Assembly (NCBI GenBank): GCA_002354335.1
Contig: DELI01000035.1
Span: 1 to 64,000 of the forward strand
Direction of reading: 5' to 3'
Length of the DNA: 64,000 nt
Origin: Sphingobacterium sp. UBA2700
GTDB lineage: Bacteria; Bacteroidota; Bacteroidia; Sphingobacteriales; Sphingobacteriaceae
Of the stretch, positions 16,569 to 24,553 are shown in pieces (the first letter of the stretch is position 1; the number at the start of each line of letters is the position of its first letter). The notes under the pieces are model-generated. The model made no database searches. It was not told the origin of the DNA and saw nothing but the letters and a program-made list of their open reading frames with translations. The position numbers and the translations under genes were made by a program.

Positions 16569-17418
16569 TGCGAATCAAATCTTGAAAACCAAACATCAAT
16601 TGCTGTACTTGTTCGTAAGAACCCTTATTAAAACGGTCTACCAACAATTCCGTAGGAATATTGCCTACCAATTCGTCTTTCGCAAACGGACAGCCACCAT
16701 AGCCTAATATTGCGCCCTCAAAACGTCGGCAACCAGCATCATAAGCCGCATTTACCTTCAATAAAGCACTCTCAATCTGGCTATGCAAATGGATACTGAA
16801 AGAGTTATCCGGAAAATCAGATCCTAATTTTCTAAACAGTTCTCCAACCGATTCCGGGGTTGCTTCAGCCGTTGTATCAGCAATAGAAAAATTGCTTACG
16901 CCAGCCTCTCGTAGCCTACCGATCCAATCGCTTACCAAAACCATGCTCCAGTCGTCCCCATAAGGATTACCAAAGGCCATCGAGATGTAAACTACCAGCT
17001 CTTGCTTGCCTGCTTTATTTAAAATATCCAGGATGCCCTGTACATTTACATAGGCCTCCTGGATACTTGAATTCGTGTTATTTTGTTGAAAGGTCTCCGA
17101 AATAGAAAACGGAAAACCTAAATAATCAATTTGTTGATGCTCAGCCCCGATTTGCGCGCCTCGTTGATTGGCTATAATAGCCAATAACTTAACCTGCTCA
17201 TCTTTTTCCAATCCCTCCAACACCTCTTTTGTATCAGCCATCTGCGGAACCGCTTTTGGAGAAACAAAACTGCCAAAGTCAATACAATCAAACAGTTTAC
17301 TTTTTATCAACTGATTAATATATTGAATCTTGCGTTTGGTATCTATAGGATATTTTATCCCCTGGATAGCATCCCGAGGACAATCGACTAAGCTTACAAA
17401 AGGATTATTATTCGACAT
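16558..17418 (-). CDS. Hydroxymethylglutaryl-CoA lyase
   Basis: It splits HMG-CoA into acetyl-CoA and acetoacetate, the last step of leucine degradation. From ATG 17418 it has 286 residues. D-C-P-R-D-A-I-Q-G (about 12-20), G-S-F-V-S-P-K-A-V-P-Q-M-A-D (about 49-62) and the signature G-Y-G-G-C-P-F-A (about 238-245, with the catalytic cysteine) are all present. The first motif deviates from the usual G-P-R-D-G-L-Q. The start overlaps the acyl-CoA dehydrogenase stop by 11 bases. A longer frame upstream is out-of-frame read-through of that gene and was not used. Confidence 0.88.
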   Translation of the reverse strand: MSNNNPFVSLVDCPRDAIQGIKYPIDTKRKIQYINQLIKSKLFDCIDFGSFVSPKAVPQMADTKEVLEGLEKDEQVKLLAIIANQRGAQIGAEHQQIDYLGFPFSISETFQQNNTNSSIQEAYVNVQGILDILNKAGKQELVVYISMAFGNPYGDDWSMVLVSDWIGRLREAGVSNFSIADTTAEATPESVGELFRKLGSDFPDNSFSIHLHSQIESALLKVNAAYDAGCRRFEGAILGYGGCPFAKDELVGNIPTELLVDRFNKGSYEQVQQLMFGFQDLIRNEL

Positions 17419-18559
17419 CTTTTTTAATTTCTCTAGCAATAACCATACGTTGGATCGAGCTTGTACCTTCACCAATCGTACATAACTTCGCATCTCTAAA
17501 ATATTTCTCCGCAGGGAAATCCTTGGTAAATCCATATCCACCCAAGATCTGTACCCCTTCGTTTGAAACTTCTACCGCCGTTTCCGAAGCAAACAACTTC
17601 GCCATAGCACCTTCACGAGTCACTTTCTTGCCCTGATCTTTTAAAAGACCAGCTTTGCGGATCAATAGCTCCGAAGCTTCAATCTTCGTCGCCATATCTG
17701 CTAATGTAAAGCCTACAGCTTGAAAATCAAAAATTTTAGAGTTGAATTGCTCACGCTCATTCGCATATTTCAAGGCACATTCGTAGGCTCCACGTGCAAT
17801 ACCCAAAGATAAAGCTGCGATAGAGATACGTCCGCCATCCAATAATTTCAATGCTTGCACAAAACCATCACCGATCTCGCCGATCAATTGGTCTTTGTGG
17901 ATACGACAGTTATCGAAGAATAAAGATCCTGTTTCCGACGCACGCATCCCTAACTTATCCATCTTCGCACCAGCCGTAAATCCTGCTGTTCCTTTTTCAA
18001 TAATAAATGCTGAAATGCCTTTTTTATCACCTTTCTCACCTGTACGAGCCATCACTACGGCCACATCTCCGCTAATCGCATGTGTAATAAAGGTTTTATC
18101 GCCGTTCAAAACAAAGTAATCTCCGTCAACAACAGCTGTAGTGTTCATACCACCAGCATCTGATCCCGATCCTGGTTCTGTTAAGCCCCATGCTCCGATC
18201 CACTCACCGCTAGCCAGTTTCGGTAAGTAACGTTGTTTTTGCTCTTCATTCGCAAAAGACAAGATATGATTTGTACATAATGAGTTATGCGCAGCTACCG
18301 ATAGGCCGATAGATCCACACACTTTAGAAATTTCGTCAAGAATAGTGATGTATTCCTGGTAGCTTAAGCCGGAACCGCCGTACTGCTCAGGTACGACGAT
18401 ACCCATAAAGCCGTGCTCTCCCAATTTTTTAAATACGTCGATAGGGAAGGTTTGGGCTTGATCCCACTCCATCACGTACGGCTTAATGTAATTGACGGCA
18501 AAATTTCTAGCGCTTTCCTTGACCAGCATTAACTGCTCGTCCGAATCAACTTGAAACAT
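17408..18559 (-). CDS. Acyl-CoA dehydrogenase
   Basis: This 383-residue flavoenzyme oxidises acyl-CoA to 2-enoyl-CoA with electron-transfer flavoprotein as acceptor. Family blocks are [12 protein letters not shown] (about 124-135), [11 protein letters not shown] (about 335-345) and G-E-G-T-S-S-I-Q-R (about 361-369). The Glu in the last block is the catalytic base position of short-chain and 2-methylbutyryl-type enzymes. Isovaleryl-CoA dehydrogenases usually have a small residue there, so the cluster context (leucine) and this residue do not fully agree. It is first of three overlapping genes on the minus strand. Confidence 0.93.
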   Translation of the reverse strand: MFQVDSDEQLMLVKESARNFAVNYIKPYVMEWDQAQTFPIDVFKKLGEHGFMGIVVPEQYGGSGLSYQEYITILDEISKVCGSIGLSVAAHNSLCTNHILSFANEEQKQRYLPKLASGEWIGAWGLTEPGSGSDAGGMNTTAVVDGDYFVLNGDKTFITHAISGDVAVVMARTGEKGDKKGISAFIIEKGTAGFTAGAKMDKLGMRASETGSLFFDNCRIHKDQLIGEIGDGFVQALKLLDGGRISIAALSLGIARGAYECALKYANEREQFNSKIFDFQAVGFTLADMATKIEASELLIRKAGLLKDQGKKVTREGAMAKLFASETAVEVSNEGVQILGGYGFTKDFPAEKYFRDAKLCTIGEGTSSIQRMVIAREIKKDVE

Positions 18560-18695
18560 AATATTATTTTATTTTAGTTTATATTTGGGTTTAAATATTT
18601 TTTACAAAGATTATAAAAAACAAATAATATTTTATGATATTTATAAAATAAAGTTTTTTTGACCAGTTTAAATTTACATTATTTTAATAACCAAT

Positions 18696-20303
18696 ATGCA
18701 CACTTTAATTAATGAACTTCAGAAAAAGAGGGAGGCTTTACTATTAGGTGGAGGCTTAGATAAAATCCAAAAACAACGTGAAAAAGGAAAGATGTCAGCG
18801 TGGGAGCGCGTTATTTACCTATTGGATGAAAACAGGCCTTATACCGAAATAGGGATCTTTGCTGGAGAAGGACAATACAAGGAACATGGTGGATGCCCTA
18901 ATGGGGGAGTTGTGGTCGTAATGGGCTATGTAAAGGATAGATTATGTATTGTTGTATCAAACGATGCTACCGTAAAAGCGGGTGCTTGGTTCCCGATTAC
19001 ATGTAAAAAGAACCTGAGGGCACAGGAGATTGCCATGGAGAATAATCTCCCTATTATTTACTTGGTAGACTCTGCCGGTGTGTATTTACCGATGCAAGAC
19101 GAGATCTTCCCGGATAAGGAACATTTCGGCCGTATTTTTCGTAACAATGCAAAGATATCTGCAATGGGAATTCCACAGATCGCTGCTATTATGGGTTCCT
19201 GCGTAGCAGGTGGTGCCTATTTACCGATCATGTCTGATTATGCACTTATCGTTGAAGGTACTGGTTCGGTCTTCTTAGCCGGTTCCTACTTGGTAAAATC
19301 GTCCATCGGCGAAAATATAGATAACGAAACCTTAGGCGGTGCAGCAACGCACTCCGAAATATCAGGCGTAACAGACAACAAATATCCGAACGATGAATCT
19401 TGCTTAGATGCTATCAAGAACATTGTGGATAAGTTTGGCGCCAGCCCTAAAGCCTTATTCTCTAGAGTTGAGGCTATTGCTCCGGAATACACTATAGATC
19501 AATTATATAATTACTTTCCTGAAGATCGTTTAAAGCCTTACAACATGTTGGAGGTTTTAAAAAGCATTGTGGATAAGGGAAGTTTAGAGGAATATAAAAA
19601 GGACTACGCAAAGACGTTAATCTGCGCCTTAGCCCGTATTGATGGTTGGGCTGTCGGTATCGTGGCAAATCAACGCGAAGTAGTAAAAGCTAAAAAACCG
19701 GGCAATTCAACCGAGATGCAGATGGGCGGAGTAATCTACTCGGATTCGGCCGATAAAGCAGCACGCTTTATCATGAACTGCAACCAACAGAAGATTCCAT
19801 TGGTATTCTTCCAGGATATCTCCGGATTTATGGTAGGCTCCAGAGCCGAGCATGGCGGAATCATTAAAGACGGTGCTAAGATGGTCAACGCTATGGCAAA
19901 CTCCGTAGTACCTAAGTTCACCTTTATGGTCGGCAACAGTTATGGAGCCGGAAACTACGCGATGTGCGGAAAAGCCTACGACCCACGTCTGATCTATGCA
20001 TGGCCGACAGCAAAAATAGCCGTAATGAGCGGTGCATCAGCCGGAAAAACCTTATTACAAATACAGGAAGCAACCCTCAAATCTAAAAATGTCACACTTA
20101 GCGAAGAAGAAAAAAATAAGCTACTCAAAGACATCGAAGAAAGATATAATGAACAATTGAGTCCCTATTATGCAGCTTCCCGCTTATGGGTAGACGGTGT
20201 AATCGACCCGGCAGAAACCCGAAAAATAATTTCCATGGGAATAGAAGCCGCAACCCATAATCCAAATATACCCGACTATAAGGTAGGTGTTATTCAGACG
20301 TAG
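18696..20303 (+). CDS. Acyl-CoA carboxylase carboxyltransferase (beta) subunit, probably methylcrotonyl-CoA carboxylase
   Basis: This 535-residue carboxyltransferase transfers CO2 from biotin to an acyl-CoA. The family block G-K-M-S-A-W-E-R (about 29-36), M-G-S-C-V-A-G-G-A-Y-L-P (about 166-177) and the C-terminal-half G-N-S-Y-G-A-G-N-Y-A-M (about 413-423) fit methylcrotonyl- or geranyl-CoA carboxylase better than propionyl-CoA carboxylase. It is divergent from the acyl-CoA dehydrogenase gene across 136 bp. The biotin carboxylase (alpha) subunit needed for activity is not in the window. Directly after the stop codon lies a composite repeat whose first part carries its terminator. Confidence 0.88.
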   Translation: MHTLINELQKKREALLLGGGLDKIQKQREKGKMSAWERVIYLLDENRPYTEIGIFAGEGQYKEHGGCPNGGVVVVMGYVKDRLCIVVSNDATVKAGAWFPITCKKNLRAQEIAMENNLPIIYLVDSAGVYLPMQDEIFPDKEHFGRIFRNNAKISAMGIPQIAAIMGSCVAGGAYLPIMSDYALIVEGTGSVFLAGSYLVKSSIGENIDNETLGGAATHSEISGVTDNKYPNDESCLDAIKNIVDKFGASPKALFSRVEAIAPEYTIDQLYNYFPEDRLKPYNMLEVLKSIVDKGSLEEYKKDYAKTLICALARIDGWAVGIVANQREVVKAKKPGNSTEMQMGGVIYSDSADKAARFIMNCNQQKIPLVFFQDISGFMVGSRAEHGGIIKDGAKMVNAMANSVVPKFTFMVGNSYGAGNYAMCGKAYDPRLIYAWPTAKIAVMSGASAGKTLLQIQEATLKSKNVTLSEEEKNKLLKDIEERYNEQLSPYYAASRLWVDGVIDPAETRKIISMGIEAATHNPNIPDYKVGVIQT

Positions 20304-20341
20304 ATCAGATATCAGATTTTAGATATAAGACATTAGAGTAG

Positions 20342-20365
20342 GGAGCCGATTAGGCTCCTTTTTTT
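20342..20365 (+). terminator. Terminator of the carboxyltransferase gene, inside repeat locus 2
   Basis: GGAGCC-GATTA-GGCTCC is followed by seven T residues, 38 bases after the stop codon. The same hairpin recurs in inverse orientation at 20731-20750. Confidence 0.85.
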
Positions 20366-20531
20366 GTGGTTTAAAGGGGGGTTGTCCGCATAGGTCTTTA
20401 TACTAACTACTAAATACTAGATACTCACTACTTTTTCTTAGTTCAAGACAAGTACCAACTACTAATAAATACTAACTTAAGACTTAGTCAGCTTAGTTCC
20501 CTTTTAAACCCAATGATAACCCAATACAAAC

Positions 20532-20568
20532 CCCAATCAAAGCCGCTCCAGAAGGGCTTTGCATTGGG
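20532..20568. repeat. Module D hairpin, copy 2
   Basis: CCCAAT (20532-20537) pairs with ATTGGG (20563-20568), and AAAGCC (20539-20544) with GGCTTT (20555-20560). The loop region GCTCCAGAAG is identical to copy 1 at 410-419. Confidence 0.7.
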
Positions 20569-20730
20569 TCATATAGGGCAGTGAAAAATGTTAGACTAGA
20601 AGTAAGTTATAAGACGATAGACACTAGACCCGATCCTGCCAATCCTAAAATCCTTCCTTTCCTGGTTCAGAAAAAGTAGTTAGTACTTAGTACTTAGTAT
20701 AAAGACCTATGCGGACAACTACCCCTCGTA

Positions 20731-20750
20731 AAAAAAGCCTAATCGGCTCC
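20731..20750 (-). terminator. Terminator facing leftward, inside repeat locus 2
   Basis: On the minus strand GGAGCC-GATTA-GGCTTT (two G-U pairs) runs into a T-tract about 75 bases after the LuxR-type gene. It mirrors the terminator at 20342-20365. Confidence 0.7.
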
Positions 20751-20824
20751 ATACTCTAATATCTAAAAGCATGTATCTACTCCCACCCAAGGTCTAAATA
20801 CTAACTACTAAATACTAACTACTA

Positions 20825-21562
20825 TCAAATCAACTTCAACGCTTTCACCTTTTTCAATAAATCGATGGTGTTATCACATTCTGTTTTGTTGAGTAAGTTT
20901 TTGCGGTGGGTTCTAACGGTGTGGATACTGATGAATAATTTCTCGGCTATTTGTTCTGACTTGTAAGCTTGATCTAATAATTGCAGAATCTCTATCTCTC
21001 GCTTCGTCAGTTGAAAGGACGGTGGTGGGGCGAGTAGATTCTCCTCTCGTACATTATAAATCGATCCTGAGCCTTTAAGATCGATAAAATGAAGCTCCGG
21101 TTCATTGCTCATCTTTATCGCGGTGATGTCAATATGTTGAACCAAGGTTTTTAATACACAGACTTCGTTGATCTCATAGGCAACAGTTTGTTGCAAAATG
21201 CGTATATATTGTCCGGATTTCTTCCTTACACGAAAGTCATGAACAATCTTAAAGTGCGTTTGCTTCTCAATGGGGATACTTAAGCAAAAAGTCAGCGCTT
21301 GTTTTTCGTGTAAAATAAAGTAGCGTTGATCGTCGGGGTGGATAATATCTATCAATCCTTCCATGCTAAAGGTATCAGTATCATAGCCCAGTATTCGGGT
21401 AAAGTCCTCCGAAAACGACACTATCTTGATGTTAACACAGTCGAAAATGAAATAATAGCTATCTAATTTGAGGGCAATATTATCGTTATATAAACGATTT
21501 CCTTGCTCACTCAATTCTGCTAATAGAGATGCAGCAGATTTAACTAGTTCCTTCCAGCTCAA
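20825..21562 (-). CDS. PAS-domain LuxR-type transcriptional regulator
   Basis: The 245-residue protein has a PAS-like sensor (about residues 28-155: V-S-F-S-E-D-F-T-R-I-L-G-Y, then I-I-H-P-D-D-Q-R-Y) and a C-terminal LuxR helix-turn-helix (about 180-240: L-T-K-R-E-I-E-I-L-Q-L-L, then I-S-I-H-T-V-R-T-H-R-K-N-L). There is no receiver domain. The only workable start is a TTG at 21562. An in-frame stop lies two codons upstream and the next Met is inside the PAS domain. TATATTTG at 21582-21589 fits as its promoter. It is flanked on both sides by composite repeats. Signal and targets are unknown. Confidence 0.85.
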   Translation of the reverse strand: MSWKELVKSAASLLAELSEQGNRLYNDNIALKLDSYYFIFDCVNIKIVSFSEDFTRILGYDTDTFSMEGLIDIIHPDDQRYFILHEKQALTFCLSIPIEKQTHFKIVHDFRVRKKSGQYIRILQQTVAYEINEVCVLKTLVQHIDITAIKMSNEPELHFIDLKGSGSIYNVREENLLAPPPSFQLTKREIEILQLLDQAYKSEQIAEKLFISIHTVRTHRKNLLNKTECDNTIDLLKKVKALKLI

Positions 21563-21581
21563 TAGTTAATAATTTGGTAAT

Positions 21582-21589
21582 CAAATATA
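21582..21589 (-). promoter_or_regulatory. TAnnTTTG promoter box of the LuxR-type gene
   Basis: TATATTTG on the minus strand, 19 bases before the TTG start codon, supports that start. Confidence 0.55.
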
Positions 21590-21967
21590 GTAAAAGTATT
21601 TAGACGTTAGATGTTAGATATAAGACAATTAGAGCAGGGCGCCGTTTAGGCTCCTTTGTTTGCGTAAATATCAAAGGTTATCTTTTTTTTGTTGCAGAAA
21701 AGATGATTTGTCTGAACCAAGAAAGGAAGGATGAAAGGATGACCATGATCCTGCTCATCTTTTTATCCTTTTTTTCCTGATTCAGACTAGATATATAGAT
21801 TTTAGACATCAGATATTAGACCGATCCTGACAATCCTAAAATCTATCCTTTCCTGGTTCAGACGAGATATTAGTTCTTAGACATCAGATATTAGACCGTA
21901 TCCTGACAATCCTTAAATCCTTCCTTTCCTGGTTCAAGACAAACGTTCAAAACAGCCTACAAATAGC

Positions 21968-21993
21968 AAAAAGAAAGGCGCCTTATCGGCGCC
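21968..21993 (-). terminator. thiL terminator, inside repeat locus 3
   Basis: On the minus strand GGCGCC-GATAA-GGCGCC is followed by TTTCTTTTT, 37 bases after the thiL stop codon. The sequence is homologous to the terminators of locus 2. Confidence 0.85.
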
Positions 21994-22029
21994 CTGCTCT
22001 AATATCTAAAGTCTAATATCTAAAATCTA

Positions 22030-23067
22030 CTACGAAAAAGCATTCCACCCCTGCGCTTTCAGCTCATGTACATTTCCTGATTTAGAGATCAGTTGTCGGC
22101 CGGCGGCTTCTTCGGTCATATAGCCGATGATAGAGATATCTAATTGATTTTTAACCTTATCGTATTCGCTTTGAGGTACTGTGAAGAGCAGTTCGTAGTC
22201 TTCACCGCCACTAAGTGCACATACCGTTGGGTCTAATCCGAACTCACGAGCTGTCTCGTAGGTCATGGGATCGATAGGGATTTTTTCTTCATATAACTTA
22301 CAGCCTAGTTTCGAGGCATTACAGATATGGAATAAATCGGATGCTAGACCGTCTGATACGTCGATCATGGCATTAGGTTTCACGTTTAAATGGCGGAATA
22401 GTTCCACAACATCACCACGTGCTTCCGGTTTTAACTGACGCTCTACGATATAGTCTTTCCCTTCCAGATCGGGCTGAATATTAGGGTTTTCTAAGAAAAT
22501 CTGTTTCTCACGTTCCAATAATTGTAGACCTACATACGCACCACCTAAGTCACCCGATACACAGATAAGATCGCCTTCTTTTGCACCAGAGCGTAAAGCA
22601 ATTTGATCTTCATCTGCATAACCAATACTGGTTACCGAGATCACTAAGCCTTGAGCGGATGTGGAAGTGTCGCCACCAATAAGGTCGACACTGTATTTCT
22701 CACAGGCAAACAATGCTCCTTGGTACAATTCTTCGATGGCTTCCAATGGAAATTTAGATGATAAACCTATGGAAATAGTTACTTGTGAGGCTATACCGTT
22801 CATGGCATAGATATCACTAAGATTCACCTGTACAGCCTTGTATCCTAAGTGTTTAAGCGGTACATAGCGAAGGTCGAAGTGTACATTTTCCAAGAGCAAA
22901 TCCGTGGATATCAGGGTCTTTTTACCTTTAAAATCTAACACTGCAGCATCGTCGCCAATGCCTTTTTCTGAGGATTCATTCTTTAACTCAATCTGGCTCG
23001 TCAGGTGTTTGATCAATCCGAACTCGCCAAGTTCATTAAGGTTTGTCTTATCTTTATTATCGAACAT
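22030..23067 (-). CDS. thiL: Thiamine-monophosphate kinase
   Basis: ThiL phosphorylates thiamine monophosphate to the active cofactor thiamine diphosphate, which dxs and pyruvate dehydrogenase in this window need. The 345-residue protein has the AIRS-fold signatures G-I-G-D-D-A-A-V-L (about 36-44), S-T-D-L-L-L-E-N-V-H-F-D (about 54-65), I-G-G-D-T-S (about 131-136) and I-D-V-S-D-G-L-A-S-D-L (about 227-237). It follows nadA by eight bases on the same strand and is probably cotranscribed. No TPP riboswitch is seen upstream, consistent with a downstream operon position. Confidence 0.95.
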   Translation of the reverse strand: MFDNKDKTNLNELGEFGLIKHLTSQIELKNESSEKGIGDDAAVLDFKGKKTLISTDLLLENVHFDLRYVPLKHLGYKAVQVNLSDIYAMNGIASQVTISIGLSSKFPLEAIEELYQGALFACEKYSVDLIGGDTSTSAQGLVISVTSIGYADEDQIALRSGAKEGDLICVSGDLGGAYVGLQLLEREKQIFLENPNIQPDLEGKDYIVERQLKPEARGDVVELFRHLNVKPNAMIDVSDGLASDLFHICNASKLGCKLYEEKIPIDPMTYETAREFGLDPTVCALSGGEDYELLFTVPQSEYDKVKNQLDISIIGYMTEEAAGRQLISKSGNVHELKAQGWNAFS

Positions 23068-23075
23068 ATTGTATT

Positions 23076-24074
23076 TTATAGACCTAGTTTTGCTGATATC
23101 TCTAACATACGCTCGATCGGTTTTTGCGCACGAGCGATAATGTCTTCTGAAAGAACAATCTCCGGTTGCTCGTAGTACAGACAGTTATACAGCTTCTCTA
23201 GGGTATTTAATTTCATGTGAGGACAGTCATTACATGCACATAGGTTGTTTGGAGGTGCAGGGATGAATGTTTTTGAAGGGCTAGCCTTCTGCATTTGGTG
23301 CAAAATACCAGACTCCGTCGCGACGATGTAAGTGTCCGTAGGATCTTCGATCGTATATTTCAACATTCCGGATGTGGAACCGATATAATCAGCTTGCGCT
23401 AAGATATGATCTTCACATTCTGGATGTGCGATAAACTTCGCATTAGGGTATTCAAGTCTTAGTGCATTAATTTTTTCTTGCGAGAAAATCTCATGTACCA
23501 TACAAGCGCCATTCCATAGCACTAAATCTCTGCCTGTTTTCTTCTTAACATAGTCGCCTAGGTTACGATCCGGGCCAAAGATAATCTTTTGATCTGCCGG
23601 AAGACTTTCAACAATCTGTACCGCATTGCTTGAGGTACAAACGATATCCGAAAGAGCTTTTAACTCCGCGGTACAATTCACATAAGTAATGACCAGGTGA
23701 TCTGGATATTTTTCTTTAAACTTAGCAAATAAGTGTGGAGGACAACTATCTGATAATGAGCATCCTGCTTTTAGATCAGGGAGCAACACCTTTTTCGATG
23801 GTGAAAGGATCTTGGCTGTTTCGGCCATGAAATGCACACCAGCAAAAACGATCATATCTGCATCGGTCTTCGCTGCCTGTTGGGATAAGCCTAAGCTATC
23901 GCCGATATAATCAGCAAGGTCTTGGATTTCAGAATCTTGGTAGTAATGCGCTAGGATAACGGCATTCTTTTCCTTCTTCAGTCTATTGATCTCAGCGACT
24001 AAATCAATCGTCGGGTCAATATCCACATCAATAAATCCTTTTGCCGAAAGGTCTTGTTCAAAAGTAGTGTTCAT
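23076..24074 (-). CDS. nadA: Quinolinate synthase
   Basis: It condenses iminoaspartate (from NadB) with dihydroxyacetone phosphate to make quinolinate for NAD. From ATG 24074 it has 332 residues. A 4Fe-4S cluster is expected from the cysteines in [16 protein letters not shown] and C-N-D-C-P-H-M. The motif [10 protein letters not shown] (about 41-50) is typical. An in-frame extension upstream of 22 residues is unlike the family and was not used. Its partner nadB is divergent across a 479-bp AT-rich region that also looks like the replication origin. Confidence 0.95.
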   Translation of the reverse strand: MNTTFEQDLSAKGFIDVDIDPTIDLVAEINRLKKEKNAVILAHYYQDSEIQDLADYIGDSLGLSQQAAKTDADMIVFAGVHFMAETAKILSPSKKVLLPDLKAGCSLSDSCPPHLFAKFKEKYPDHLVITYVNCTAELKALSDIVCTSSNAVQIVESLPADQKIIFGPDRNLGDYVKKKTGRDLVLWNGACMVHEIFSQEKINALRLEYPNAKFIAHPECEDHILAQADYIGSTSGMLKYTIEDPTDTYIVATESGILHQMQKASPSKTFIPAPPNNLCACNDCPHMKLNTLEKLYNCLYYEQPEIVLSEDIIARAQKPIERMLEISAKLGL

Positions 24075-24143
24075 TTGCTTTTCTAAGTAAACTGATTTCT
24101 TTGACTCATCAATAGCACAAAAGTAAAGAAAGAAATTCAAACG

Positions 24144-24540
24144 AAATCCACATTCCCTTTTTTCAATAAATTATAATGTTTTTTATAAAAGAGAATATTG
24201 TTGTTTATTAGTGTGTGGATAATGGGGATAAGTTTGTGATTTTAGATTTTATTTCTTCGTTATTCTATGTTTTTCCACAATTTATCCACAGTTTTCAACG
24301 CTTTAAGTGCTGATTTTCAATTCCTATTTTTTTGTGCTTTTATTTTTTCCATATTTTATTGTTCATTTTATTTCTGTTGGGATTTGTTAATATTCGTAAC
24401 ACATTCTCTTAATATTTTGGTAATATTTGTGTGTAAAACCTGTGGATTGTGGATTAATAAATAGTTTTCCTTTTTAATTCACTTCTTATTTACATGTTTT
24501 GCACATTATTTGTTAATTTGTTGATTCCTAATTAGAATAA
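24144..24540. other. Candidate chromosomal replication origin (oriC) with DnaA-box cluster
   Basis: This AT-rich gap lies between divergent nadA and nadB. Words matching TTWTNCACA in either orientation are TGTGGATAA (24214-24222, perfect), TTTTCCACA (24271-24279), TTATCCACA (24282-24290, perfect), TGTGTAAAA (24430-24438) and TTTTGCACA (24497-24505). Near matches are AAATCCACA (24144-24152), TGTGGATTG (24441-24449) and TGTGGATTA (24448-24456). Long T-rich stretches at 24310-24430 could serve for unwinding. dnaA, dnaN and mnmG are all within 20 kb and two parS-like sites are 6 kb away. The assignment is inferred from these words alone. Confidence 0.7.
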
Positions 24541-24553
24541 TAGTTGATTATAG

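Larger units (their letters stand above)
20304..20824. repeat. Composite palindromic intergenic repeat, locus 2
   Basis: This 521-bp gene-free stretch is largely one giant inverted repeat. The left arm, about 20321-20448, pairs imperfectly with 20663-20770. Each arm carries, from outside in, an AGATATTAGA-type module, a terminator hairpin (GGAGCCGATTAGGC), the words GTTGTCCGCATAGGTC and a TACT-rich module, and then TTCAAGACA or CTGGTTCAG. The centre holds the module D hairpin (20532-20568) and one GATCCTG...CTGGTTCAG module (20632-20670). A further TAGGTCT-TACT module lies at about 20790-20823, touching the stop codon of the LuxR-type gene. No coding capacity is apparent. Confidence 0.85.
21563..22029. 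repeat. Composite palindromic intergenic repeat, locus 3
   Basis: Apart from the regulator's promoter this stretch is repeat. Its ends are inverted: AGATGTTAGATATAAGA...TTAGAGCAGGGCGCC at 21608-21646 mirrors 21988-22025. Inside is a compact palindrome (21710-21750 with 21748-21787, 41-nt arms). Two direct copies of a unit about 75 bp long follow, each starting with TTAGACATCAGATATTAGACCG (21802-21823 and 21877-21898) and ending with a CTGGTTCA word (21852-21859 and 21928-21935). The right end carries the thiL terminator and touches the thiL stop codon. Confidence 0.85.

Noticed and set aside
16558..17541. Long N-terminal extension of HMG-CoA lyase to 17541
   Set aside because: The extra 41 residues come from a different frame of the acyl-CoA dehydrogenase and are unlike the family. 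ATG 17418 begins the recognised domain.
21710..21941. CRISPR array in the direct repeats of locus 3
   Set aside because: There are only two direct units, about 75 bp apart, with no uniform spacers and no cas genes.
22030..24074. TPP riboswitch controlling thiL
   Set aside because: No conserved TPP-aptamer core was found upstream of thiL or nadA, and thiL starts only eight bases after nadA.
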